The notes under the pieces: generated by a model
The model's input: only the letters and a program-made list of their open reading frames with translations
What the model was told of the DNA's origin: nothing
The model's database searches: none
Assembly (NCBI RefSeq): GCF_011300455.1
Contig: NZ_CP049869.1
Location: 62,001 to 126,000, forward strand
Direction: 5' to 3'
Length of the DNA: 64,000 bases
From: Sphingomonas piscis
Lineage (GTDB): Bacteria; Pseudomonadota; Alphaproteobacteria; Sphingomonadales; Sphingomonadaceae
Program-made: the position numbers and the translations under genes
Shown: positions 27,063-35,032 of the stretch, piece by piece
Position numbering within the stretch: the first letter of the stretch is position 1
Layout of the letters: each line of letters opens with the position of its first letter

Positions 27063-28855
27063 TGACGAGACTGCCCCGATTTCTGTTTCTTGGATTGCTG
27101 ACCACCGCCGCACCGGTTTCAGCGCAAACCGCCGGTTCCGATCCGCTGGCGCCGCTTCCCAGTGCAGGGGCCCAGCGGTCCGCGCCACCGGCGCCGTCGA
27201 CGGCGGCCCTACCTCCCGCGCCCGCTTCGGTTGCTTCCGCGCCGAGCCCGGTACCATCGTCCGTCGTCCGCATTCCGAGCGATTGGCGCGGGGTCTTCTC
27301 CGCGATCCGGCGTGGCGAATGGGCGGCCGCGAACGCCGGCGTCGCCTCCCTGCCCCAGTCGCCACTGACATCGCTGGCGAAGGCGCAGCTGTTCACCGCC
27401 AAGGGCTCGCCGACGGTGTCGCTTGATGCACTCCAGCAGTTGCTTGCTCAGGCCCCCGAGCTCCCGCAGGCCGATCAGCTGGCGCGGATGGCGGTGAAGC
27501 GCGGCGCGGCCACCCCGCCGCTCATCATGCTCAAGCGGCCGGTCGTCTACATTCCCGGATCGCAGAGCCGCTACCGCGCGACTCCGGTGAGCGGCGACCC
27601 CTATGCGCCGCAGCTTCGCGCCCAGCTTGAGCCATTGGTGAAGGCCAATGACGCCGCCAGCGCGGAGGCGTTGCTGAACCAGACCGGCGCGCTGATGGGT
27701 TACGATGCGCGCGCCGAAGCCGGTCAGCGGGTGGCGTGGGTCTATTATGTTCTTGGGGACGACCTCAACGCCCGCCGGGTGGCCGATACCTGGCGCCCCG
27801 GCGCAAGCGGCGAATGGCTGAGCCAGGCTGCCTGGATTTCCGGACTGGCGTCATGGCGTCTCAACGATTGCGAGGCGGCATCGCGTAGCTTCCGCGAAGT
27901 CGCAGCCAGCGCGGTCCAGCGCGAAATGCGTGCCGCGGGTTATTATTGGGCAGCGCGGGCCGAGCACATGTGCCGCCGTCCGCGCTCGGTTGCGCCCTTG
28001 CTGAAATTGGCAGCGGGCAACCCGGAGAGTTTCTACGGCCTTATCGCCCGCGAGACGCTCGGCCTCGACACCCATTTGCCGCCAGCGCCGCTGCAATCGA
28101 CGGCGGCGATCGACAATCTCCCGAATATTCGCCGCGCCAACGAGCTTCTGCGGATTGGCGAGCGGCGCCTCGCCGAGGAACTGATCCGCCACCAGGCCGC
28201 GATCGGCAACGTCCAGGATCACCGTGCGCTGATCGAGTTCGCGCGCCGCAACGAGCTCGCCTCCTTGCAGCACTGGCTCGCCAATCATGGGCAGCGGGGT
28301 GCGGTCGTCTATCCTGCCGATCGCTACCCCAACCCCAAATGGTCGCCGATCACCGGCTGGCGTGTCGATCCGGCCTTGGCCTTCGGCCACATCGTCCAGG
28401 AATCGACCTTCATCACCGACGCGGTGAGCGGAGCCGGCGCGGTAGGATTGATGCAGGTCCGTCCAGGCACCGCCGAGGACGAGGCCCGGACACGCGGGAT
28501 CGCTTACTCCCGCGGGGCGCTGACGGATCCTAAGTACAACCTTGAATTCGGGCAAAGCTTCATCGAGCGGATGCGCCGCTCGACTCTGACAGGCGGCCAG
28601 CTTCCGAAGATCATCGCTTCCTACAATGCCGGCCCGACGCCGCTCGGCCGCTGGGCCAGCATCAACGACAAGGGCGATCCTCTGCTCTGGATCGAGAGCC
28701 TCTCTTATTGGGAGACGCGCTACTATGTACCGGCCGTGCTCCGGAACATGTGGGTCTATCAGGGCCTCAATCGCACGCCGACCCCAACGCTCAAGGCGAT
28801 AGCCGAGCATCACTGGCCGGCCTTCCCGACGGGTCAGACGCGCCTGGCACACTGA
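27062..28855 (+). CDS. Soluble lytic murein transglycosylase (GH23)
   Basis: Periplasmic enzyme of 597 residues that cleaves peptidoglycan with 1,6-anhydro product. It has a signal peptide (LPRFLFLGLLTTAAPVSAQ), a Pro/Ala-rich linker, a long alpha-helical superhelix (about 75-430), and a C-terminal SLT domain with the catalytic Glu in HIVQESTF, GLMQVRPGTA and IIASYNAGP. The architecture matches Slt70-type enzymes. Coupled to the UDG-like gene by a TAATG overlap. Confidence 0.94.
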   Translation: MTRLPRFLFLGLLTTAAPVSAQTAGSDPLAPLPSAGAQRSAPPAPSTAALPPAPASVASAPSPVPSSVVRIPSDWRGVFSAIRRGEWAAANAGVASLPQSPLTSLAKAQLFTAKGSPTVSLDALQQLLAQAPELPQADQLARMAVKRGAATPPLIMLKRPVVYIPGSQSRYRATPVSGDPYAPQLRAQLEPLVKANDAASAEALLNQTGALMGYDARAEAGQRVAWVYYVLGDDLNARRVADTWRPGASGEWLSQAAWISGLASWRLNDCEAASRSFREVAASAVQREMRAAGYYWAARAEHMCRRPRSVAPLLKLAAGNPESFYGLIARETLGLDTHLPPAPLQSTAAIDNLPNIRRANELLRIGERRLAEELIRHQAAIGNVQDHRALIEFARRNELASLQHWLANHGQRGAVVYPADRYPNPKWSPITGWRVDPALAFGHIVQESTFITDAVSGAGAVGLMQVRPGTAEDEARTRGIAYSRGALTDPKYNLEFGQSFIERMRRSTLTGGQLPKIIASYNAGPTPLGRWASINDKGDPLLWIESLSYWETRYYVPAVLRNMWVYQGLNRTPTPTLKAIAEHHWPAFPTGQTRLAH

Positions 28856-28886
28856 CGTTCTTGATTTGTTCGCATGTCGGCCTAGC

Positions 28887-29966
28887 ATGGCCGACATGCC
28901 GTTCGAGTCGACCAAGGGACGCGGTGCAACACGCAACGCCGGGCCGGTGCGCTTCAACCTGCCCGAGCGGGTCAGCGAGGGCGACTGGCTCGATCAGGTC
29001 GAGGCGCTGGACGGCGTACCGAAGCGCCGCACCACCGTCACTGTCGAGCACCCCAAGACGATCCTCACCCGCAACAGCTCGCCCGACATCGGGTTTGACC
29101 GCTCAGTCAACGCCTACCGCGGCTGCGAGCATGGCTGCATCTACTGCTTCGCCCGCCCCACCCACGCCTATCACGACCTCTCGCCCGGCGTGGACTTCGA
29201 GTCGCGATTGTTCGTGAAGCCGAATGCGCCGCAGCTGCTCCATTCGGCCCTGTCGCAGCCCGGTTATTCGTGCCGGCCGATCGCCATGGGAACCAACACC
29301 GATCCCTATCAACCGGTCGAGGAACGCTGGAAGATCACCCGTGCCCTGATCGAACTGCTGCTCGAGACCAAGCACCCGTTCACCATCACCACCAAGTCCG
29401 ACCGGGTCGTCCGCGACCTCGACCTCCTGAAGGAAGGCGCCAAGCTCGGGATCGCCGCCGTTGCGATTTCGGTTACATCGCTTGACCCGAACGTCAGCCG
29501 GATCATGGAGCCGCGCGCACCCGCCGGCCGCAAGCGCATCGCCGCGATCGCCGAGCTTCGCCGAGCTGGCATCCCCTGCTGTGTCGCCATTGCGCCCGTC
29601 GTTCCACAAATCACCGATCATGAGTTGGAATCAATCGTGGAAGCGGCGGCCAAGGCCAACGCCAGCGGCGGCTTCTACCTTCCGGTGCGATTGCCGCACG
29701 AAGTCGCGCCCTTGTTCCGCGCCTGGCTCGATGACCATTTCCCTGACCGTGCGGGCAAGGTCATGTCGACCATCCGCTCGCTTCGCGGTGGGCGCGACAA
29801 CGATCCGAATTTTTTTAGCCGGATGCGAGGGCAAGGCGCCTGGGCCGACCTCATCCGCACACGGTTCGAAATCGCCGCCAAGCGCTTTGGCCTCGCCGCT
29901 GCCAAGTTCCCGCTTCGCACCGACCTGTTTCTGCCCCCGCAGGGCGCCCAGATGCGGCTGCTTTGA
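28887..29966 (+). CDS. PA0069-family radical SAM protein
   Basis: Radical SAM protein of 359 residues. The cluster motif is CEHGCIYC inside NAYRGCEHGCIYCFARPTHA, followed by GTNTDPYQPVE and TKSDRVVRDLDLL. This matches the widespread family related to spore photoproduct lyase that is found in non-sporulating bacteria; its substrate is unknown. The start is the ATG at 28887, 31 bases after the transglycosylase stop. Confidence 0.9.
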   Translation: MADMPFESTKGRGATRNAGPVRFNLPERVSEGDWLDQVEALDGVPKRRTTVTVEHPKTILTRNSSPDIGFDRSVNAYRGCEHGCIYCFARPTHAYHDLSPGVDFESRLFVKPNAPQLLHSALSQPGYSCRPIAMGTNTDPYQPVEERWKITRALIELLLETKHPFTITTKSDRVVRDLDLLKEGAKLGIAAVAISVTSLDPNVSRIMEPRAPAGRKRIAAIAELRRAGIPCCVAIAPVVPQITDHELESIVEAAAKANASGGFYLPVRLPHEVAPLFRAWLDDHFPDRAGKVMSTIRSLRGGRDNDPNFFSRMRGQGAWADLIRTRFEIAAKRFGLAAAKFPLRTDLFLPPQGAQMRLL

Positions 29967-30036
29967 TCGAAGCTCCCCGACATTTTATCGGTGAGCTACG
30001 TGACAGATGGCGCTCGCCTGCACTACGCTTCTAGCC

Positions 30037-31377
30037 ATGAAGACCGTCTTAGCGCTCGCTTGTCTCGCCTCCGCCGCAACCGCCCACGCGCAAACCCATG
30101 ACGTCGCTGCGCTTCGCGACGCCGCGCTGCAGGATCAATATGCGCTCGAAATAACCGAAGGTCTAACCACCGAGATCGGCCCGCGCCTCGCCGGCACCGA
30201 GGCGGAAGCCCGCGCCCGCACATGGGCCGTCGCAAAATTGACGGCGCTCGGCTTCTCCAACGTTCGCGTCGAAAGCTTCGACATGCCCGTCTGGGTGCGC
30301 GGCGATGAGAAGGCGTGGGTCACAGCTCCGTTCCCACAGCCGCTCGCCGTCACGGCACTTGGCAACAGTGGCGCGACGCCTGCTTCCGGCATTCAGGGCG
30401 AAATTGTAGCATTCGAGAGCGTGGATGCGCTGATCGCGGCGCCGGACTCCGCCGTGCGTGGCAAGATCGTCTTCATCGACCATGCGATGCCGCCCACTCA
30501 GGACGGCTCCAGCTACGGAGCCTTTGGCCGGCCGCGCCGCGAAGGCCCCACGATTGCCAGCCGAAAAGGGGCTGTCGGCATTGTCGTGCGCTCGATCGGC
30601 ACCGACAGCCATCGCAATCCGCACACTGGCGTTCAGACGTTTGCCGACGGCGCGAAACCGATTCCCGCAGGCGCGCTTTCCAATCCGGACGCTGATCAGC
30701 TCAAGCGCATCCTGAAGCGTGGCCGTCCGGTGAAGCTGAAACTGGTTCTGACCCCGCGCAACATCGGAATCCGCCAGTCCGGCAATGTTATCGCAGAGGT
30801 GCCCGGGCGCGACCGGAGCCTGCCGCCCGTTCTCGTCGGCGGCCATCTCGACAGCTGGGATCTCGGCACCGGCGCCGTTGACGATGCGAGCGGCGTTGCG
30901 ATCACTGCCGCCGCCGCGAAGCGTATCATGGATGCCGGCCAGCCGCTGCGCACCATTCGCGTGGTGTGGTTCGGTGCCGAGGAAGTGGGCCTGTTCGGCG
31001 GCCTCGATTACCGCGCCAAGCACGGCAAAGAACCTCACTACGCCATTGCCGAGAGCGACTTCGGCGCCGACAAGGTTTGGCAGGTCAACACCAAGCTCGG
31101 AATGGCGCGGGAGGGCGAGGCTAAGGCTCTGCAGCAAGCCCTGGCGCCGCTTGGGATTGTTCCTGGGAGCCTCACGGAGGCTGATGGCTCCGACATTGGC
31201 CCGATGATCGCGGACGGCGTGCCGGCTATCGCGCTCAGCCAGGACGGCACCCACTATTTCGATCTGCACCACACCCCGGACGATACGTTCGACAAGATCG
31301 ACCCCGCGGCGATGCGACAGAATGTTGCGGCTTGGACCGCGATGCTGGCGATCGTCGCAAATACACCTGCGAAATAA
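30037..31377 (+). CDS. M28-family zinc metallopeptidase, secreted
   Basis: Peptidase of 446 residues with signal peptide MKTVLALACLASAATAHAQ. A PA-like inserted domain is followed by the M28 core: GGHLDSWDLGTGAVDDASG (His and Asp ligands), WFGAEEVGLFGG (catalytic and ligand Glu), ADGSDIGPM, and a late His in LHHTPDD. Such enzymes are aminopeptidases or carboxypeptidases of the periplasm. The start is the ATG at 30037, because the signal peptide begins there. Confidence 0.9.
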   Translation: MKTVLALACLASAATAHAQTHDVAALRDAALQDQYALEITEGLTTEIGPRLAGTEAEARARTWAVAKLTALGFSNVRVESFDMPVWVRGDEKAWVTAPFPQPLAVTALGNSGATPASGIQGEIVAFESVDALIAAPDSAVRGKIVFIDHAMPPTQDGSSYGAFGRPRREGPTIASRKGAVGIVVRSIGTDSHRNPHTGVQTFADGAKPIPAGALSNPDADQLKRILKRGRPVKLKLVLTPRNIGIRQSGNVIAEVPGRDRSLPPVLVGGHLDSWDLGTGAVDDASGVAITAAAAKRIMDAGQPLRTIRVVWFGAEEVGLFGGLDYRAKHGKEPHYAIAESDFGADKVWQVNTKLGMAREGEAKALQQALAPLGIVPGSLTEADGSDIGPMIADGVPAIALSQDGTHYFDLHHTPDDTFDKIDPAAMRQNVAAWTAMLAIVANTPAK

Positions 31378-31431
31378 GGGAGCCGTTCTCGGCCGTCAGC
31401 GTTGAGCCCCCGAAACAAAGGGAGGACCCTC

Positions 31432-31677
31432 ATGCGCATCTGGATTGCTGTACCCCTGCTTGCTCTTGCCGCCTGCAACGTCAGCAAAGACGACAATGGC
31501 ACCACCGTATCGTTCGATCAGGATAAGGCCGAGAACACGCTCGATACGGTTGGCGATGAAGTTCAGAACGCCGGCTCCGCCATTGTCGAAGACGTCAAGG
31601 AGACCGGCGACAAGGTCCAGAACGAAGTCGGCGACGTCGACGTGAAGGTCGATAACGACGGCAACGCGGCGAATTAG
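31432..31677 (+). CDS. Small acidic lipoprotein
   Basis: Protein of 81 residues with a signal peptide and lipobox LAAC, then a short, very acidic and helical mature part (about 60 residues, rich in Asp, Val and Lys). GGGAGG lies seven bases before the ATG. A similar design is seen in the lipoprotein at 38883-39170. No function is known. Confidence 0.75.
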   Translation: MRIWIAVPLLALAACNVSKDDNGTTVSFDQDKAENTLDTVGDEVQNAGSAIVEDVKETGDKVQNEVGDVDVKVDNDGNAAN

Positions 31678-31723
31678 CCTTCGCTAGCGCGCAAAGCGCT
31701 GCTAACGGGCGCCGTTCAGGTGT

Positions 31724-31800
<77 letters not shown>

Positions 31801-32226
31801 CGCCTTGAGCTGCCGAACGCAGGTGAGCGATTGCGCAGCAATCGAGAGGCAGCGCGAAGAGCCAGCGAAAGCCGGCCGACGACCCGCACAGCGGTGTCGT
31901 TCGACTCACGGATTCACTTCGTGACGGCGCTCTTCCCATTCTCCGGCGTGAGAGCCGTCACGGGAGTAATCCCATGACGTCAGACGGGTTCGGCTACGCC
32001 GACCCGCTGGCCGGCTCGCGCATTCTCTCTTGCAAGTTTGGATCCTTCCGATCCCTCACTTGCAAACGGCTGCGCGGGCGGTGGGCCCAGAGGGGAAGCA
32101 AAAACCTTTACTTATCAACAGCTTAGATTGGCTAACTTGCACAAACCTGGGCCAAATATATCAATTTGTTACGTGCAGGATGGCTAACCTGAATTCTGAG
32201 CCGCTCAGCACGGTGGAGCTAAGGGA
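31801..32226. repeat. Gene-free stretch with palindromic repeats before an insert
   Basis: 426 bases without a credible gene. It contains an inverted repeat (GTGACGGCGCTCTTCCC near 31921 against GAGAGCCGTCACGGG), and from 31955 to about 32031 a block that recurs at 61906-61990. The core of that block is a hairpin, GTCACGGGA (31957-31965) against TCCCATGAC (31970-31978). From about 32095 the base composition becomes visibly AT-richer. A copy of the 3' end of the downstream tRNA lies at 32080. Confidence 0.7.
32080..32094. other. Att-like partial copy of the tRNA(CAT) 3' end
   Basis: GGTGGGCCCAGAGGG matches 14 of 15 bases of 33037-33051, which is the 3' end of the tRNA gene at 33036-33110, in the same orientation. 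This is the geometry left by integration into a tRNA 3' end. The match is short, so chance is possible. Confidence 0.45.
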
Positions 32227-32958
32227 ATGATCTCGTCAGTACAATCTTTGGGCATGGTCCTGCTCGGGGCAGCTGGAGGACTCGCCGGGGCGCTCGCTCT
32301 CTTTCGTGTGCTTGGAACCAAGTGGCTGGAAGCAAGCTTCGCTAAGCGTCTTCAGGAGCTCAAACATCAGCATGGTCGGGAGATTGAGCGGCTGCGCTTT
32401 AAGATAAACGACCTCCTGGATCGTTCTAGCAAGCTTAATCAGCGTGAGTTCGACGTGCTCCCCAGGCATGGTCCCTCGTCTTCGACGCGTATGTGGCTGC
32501 TGAGCGTCTCGTTACCCGCTTACGGCGAATCCACGATTTCAGTTCGATGCCAGCAGCGCATATGGAGGACGTGCTTTCGAGCTCACGTTTGGCTGAATGG
32601 CAACGAGAAGAGCTTCGAGCTCTGAAGCCCTTTGACCGTACCTTGTACTTCACGAAAGCGATGTACTGGTACGAGCTTCACGACGCCAAGGTTGCCGCGC
32701 AGGGCCGATTTCTACTTGATGAAGTACGGCATCTTCCTCAGCGACACGCTTCACGAAAAGCTCAATGGGTTCGTCCAGTTTGTTTGGAATGCCATTTCCG
32801 ACCACGAGCTGCGCCGTGAGATGCGAGAAGATGGCGCCCCGCTTCGTGGCGAACCAAGTCCCGCAGAAGACTTCCGCGAGAATGCAGATCGAATGGTAAA
32901 GGAGCTTAGCGCGCAGCTGCGCTCATGCTTCCGTCCCGCTCAGCATTTGATCGACTGA
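32227..32958 (+). pseudogene. Membrane-anchored coiled-coil protein gene with two compensating frameshifts
   Basis: One N-terminal membrane segment (about residues 9-27) is followed by a helical, charged region (SFAKRLQELKHQHGREIERL). The first frame is coherent up to about 32463 (LNQREFDVLP), then sense continues in the frame one base back (AWSLVFDAYVAAERL to YWYELHDAKVAA), and near 32700 it returns to the first frame (RADFYLMKYGIFLSDTLHEK to HLID). Joined, the three parts make one protein of about 243 residues. I do not recognise a function. Codon use is AT-richer than the neighbours, which suggests transfer. Either a decayed gene or sequence errors. Confidence 0.65.
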
Positions 32959-32985
32959 CTTGGCTAGGCTGCCTTTCAAAATGAA

Positions 32986-33023
32986 ATGGCTAACCTGCCG
33001 GTTAACGGCAGAGAACTGCCGTT
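32986..33023. repeat. Direct-repeat end and hairpin after the insert gene
   Basis: ATGGCTAACCTG at 32986-32997 repeats the same 12 bases at 32180-32191, before the insert gene. It is followed by an 8-bp hairpin, AACGGCAG AGAA CTGCCGTT (33004-33023), then ATTTAG, which could end transcription from the left. The repeats bracket the insert gene at a distance of about 0.8 kb. Confidence 0.6.
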
Positions 33024-33035
33024 ATTTAGGTGCGG

Positions 33036-33110
33036 TGGTGGGCCCGGAGGGATTCGAACCCCCAACCTAGCCGTTATGAGCGGCCGGCTCTACCGTTGAG
33101 CTACAGGCCC
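33036..33110 (-). tRNA. tRNA with CAT anticodon, probably Ile2 (lysidine type)
   Basis: A 75-base cloverleaf on the minus strand with acceptor GGGCCTG/CGGGCCC, D-arm AGCTCAACGGTAGAGC, anticodon stem GGCCG/CGGCT (loop CTCATAA, anticodon CAT), T-arm GGGGGTTCGAATCCC and encoded CCA. The CTCATAA loop and GGGCC acceptor are more like the tRNA-Ile read by TilS-made lysidine than elongator Met, but this is a judgement. Its first ten bases overlap the end of the upstream kinase-like gene. Confidence 0.93.
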
Positions 33111-34696
33111 TGCCCGGCTTGCCGCCGATAGCGGTCAGATGCGGGCGGACGCAAGTCGCCGCTGGCCATCACCAAGGTGATCCGCCGCCTGCTCACCGCC
33201 AGGTCGCCGCGGGCAAGCTGGGCAATGCCCCGCACCAGCCGGAGGGAAAAGCCGAGGTCAAGGCGGCCGTTGCGCTCGCGTGGAACCACAAAGGCCGGGT
33301 TGAGCAGATCGCCGTCGGGCAGTCCGCGAAGAAGCGCCGGCTTCTCCACGGCAAGCGAACAGCGCCCGTTCCACTCGCTTGCAGTGACGTCCAACTCCTC
33401 ACCGGCGGCGGTACAATCGATCAACGTGCCGACCAATCGATCGACCAACCGCTCCGCCACTGCCCGATCCACTCCGCACGGCGGCAGGTCCGCCTCGATT
33501 AGCAGGCGCAGGTTCACGCCCTGCTCCTTCGCCTTGTCTTTCAGGGACGGCAGCATGGTTGCAAGCAAGTCGCCGAAATTGCTGACGGTGCCCCCGTCGC
33601 CTTGAGTGCCCGCCTGCAATCGCGCCGCAAGGTCCAGGTCGTCGATCGCAGCGAGCAGCAGATGGGACTGCGACACGATCTCGGCCGCCCGGGTCCGGTA
33701 GGATGCGCTCGCCGGTCCGAACATCTGGCCTTGGATGATCTCGGCAAATCCCATGATGGCGTTGAGCGGCGTCTTGATCTCGTGGACCAGTTCGCGAAGC
33801 GAGTCCGGGTGTGGCGCAGACAAGGCTGCAGGCGGCGGCGAGTCCGTCCGTTTGGCGATTCCCCGATATCCCGAAAAGCGGCCGCTTGTCGGATCGAACA
33901 CTGGCGCGCCGCTCAATTCCCACTCCCCCGAGACGGCGTGTCCGGCGTTCAACGTGACCTTGGCGCTGCTGAAGGGGGCACGCATGGCGAAGGCCTGTGC
34001 GATCTCGCCAGCGCCGCTATCCCGATCATGACCTGGCTCGGACAGCGGACGCCCGATAAGCGCCCCACGCGGCGCGCCCTCGACCCAATCCACCGCGCCT
34101 GCCGAGTCGCATTCCCACCGGAACAAGGCAGGCTCCGTCGCCGCTTCCCGCCCGGTGGGCGCGTCTTCGCGAGGCATGGCCGCGCGGGGCGGGTCCGCGG
34201 CCGGAGCTTGCTTCTGCCGGGTTGCACGCAGGCTATCGATGCGGTCGATGACGTCCTGAATGCTTGGAAGAGGCTCACTGTCGCGCTTGGGAGCCGGAGC
34301 TGAGATCGTCGCAGTCACCTCCGGGCGCAAAGCGGAAATGAACTGCCGGACCTGCGGTGAAGCGGCTTCCGAAACCGTCGCCCAACCCTCTGCCGAAAGG
34401 GTCGCGGAAGCGAGCAGCGGCGCTGCAACGGCGAGATCGTCCCGCGCAAACAGTGCCACCAATTCGACGGGCAGCGGTGTCGAGGCAATTGCACGCGCCG
34501 TGGCCGCGCGAATAGCGGGATCGACTTGAACAGCATCGGCCCGCACCGTCTCAAGCGCACTATCCGCCAGGCGCGAGTCACCAAGCGACCCTGCCTTGGC
34601 CAGAAGCTCGACAAGCTGCCGCCAGCGTACGGCCCGGCCGTGATCGTCGGCAGCCGGGTGCTGGAGAACGGTGGCAAGGCGATCGTCGAAACGCAC
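33101..34696 (-). CDS. Histidine-kinase-like protein with degenerate ATPase domain
   Basis: Protein of 531 residues. The N-terminal 130 residues are helical; the middle (about 195-275) looks like a PAS region; then a good HisKA domain with the phospho-acceptor in LVHEIKTPLNAIMGFAEII. The C-terminal part corresponds to HATPase but lacks a clear N-box asparagine (LIDCTAAGE in its place) and has no DxGxG; the usual GLGL box reads LGFSLRLVRG. It may be a phosphotransfer protein or pseudokinase. No transmembrane segment. GTG start at 34696. The last ten bases lie inside the tRNA gene on the same strand. Confidence 0.8.
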   Translation of the reverse strand: MRFDDRLATVLQHPAADDHGRAVRWRQLVELLAKAGSLGDSRLADSALETVRADAVQVDPAIRAATARAIASTPLPVELVALFARDDLAVAAPLLASATLSAEGWATVSEAASPQVRQFISALRPEVTATISAPAPKRDSEPLPSIQDVIDRIDSLRATRQKQAPAADPPRAAMPREDAPTGREAATEPALFRWECDSAGAVDWVEGAPRGALIGRPLSEPGHDRDSGAGEIAQAFAMRAPFSSAKVTLNAGHAVSGEWELSGAPVFDPTSGRFSGYRGIAKRTDSPPPAALSAPHPDSLRELVHEIKTPLNAIMGFAEIIQGQMFGPASASYRTRAAEIVSQSHLLLAAIDDLDLAARLQAGTQGDGGTVSNFGDLLATMLPSLKDKAKEQGVNLRLLIEADLPPCGVDRAVAERLVDRLVGTLIDCTAAGEELDVTASEWNGRCSLAVEKPALLRGLPDGDLLNPAFVVPRERNGRLDLGFSLRLVRGIAQLARGDLAVSRRRITLVMASGDLRPPASDRYRRQAGQGL

Positions 34697-35032
34697 GCGA
34701 AAATGTGGCCCTTTCCTGCGCCCGGTAGCGGTGTGTCAGAGGGTACGCCTGCCGGACAGTTGTCAGCCGTTAACCATCCCGCTTTGGGACAGTGGCCCGC
34801 GAACACCAGCTGCTTGGTCTGACAAGGCAATCCAGCAAGACGCACCTGTAAATTATCCGTTCCATCGTAACAGGTAAACAGGCGTAAACACTGCCGAATT
34901 CTTCACGCGCGTACGCGCGCGCGGGGTGGCGCCGGCACCAATCCTCCGCTAGTGAGGAAGGCGGGGGGAACGCCGCTTGCGGCGCCGCTTCCCGCATCAT
35001 TCGCAAGCGTATCAAAACAGGACTGAAGCCAC
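34697..35032. promoter_or_regulatory. Divergent control region upstream of gyrA with a Z-DNA-prone tract
   Basis: 336 bases between the GTG of the kinase-like gene and the TTG of gyrA. At 34904-34923 there are 20 bases of strict pyrimidine-purine alternation (CACGCGCGTACG and on), including the palindrome CGCGCGTACGCGCG at 34906-34919. Such tracts flip to Z-DNA under negative supercoiling. No clear -35/-10 pair could be chosen by eye. Confidence 0.5.
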
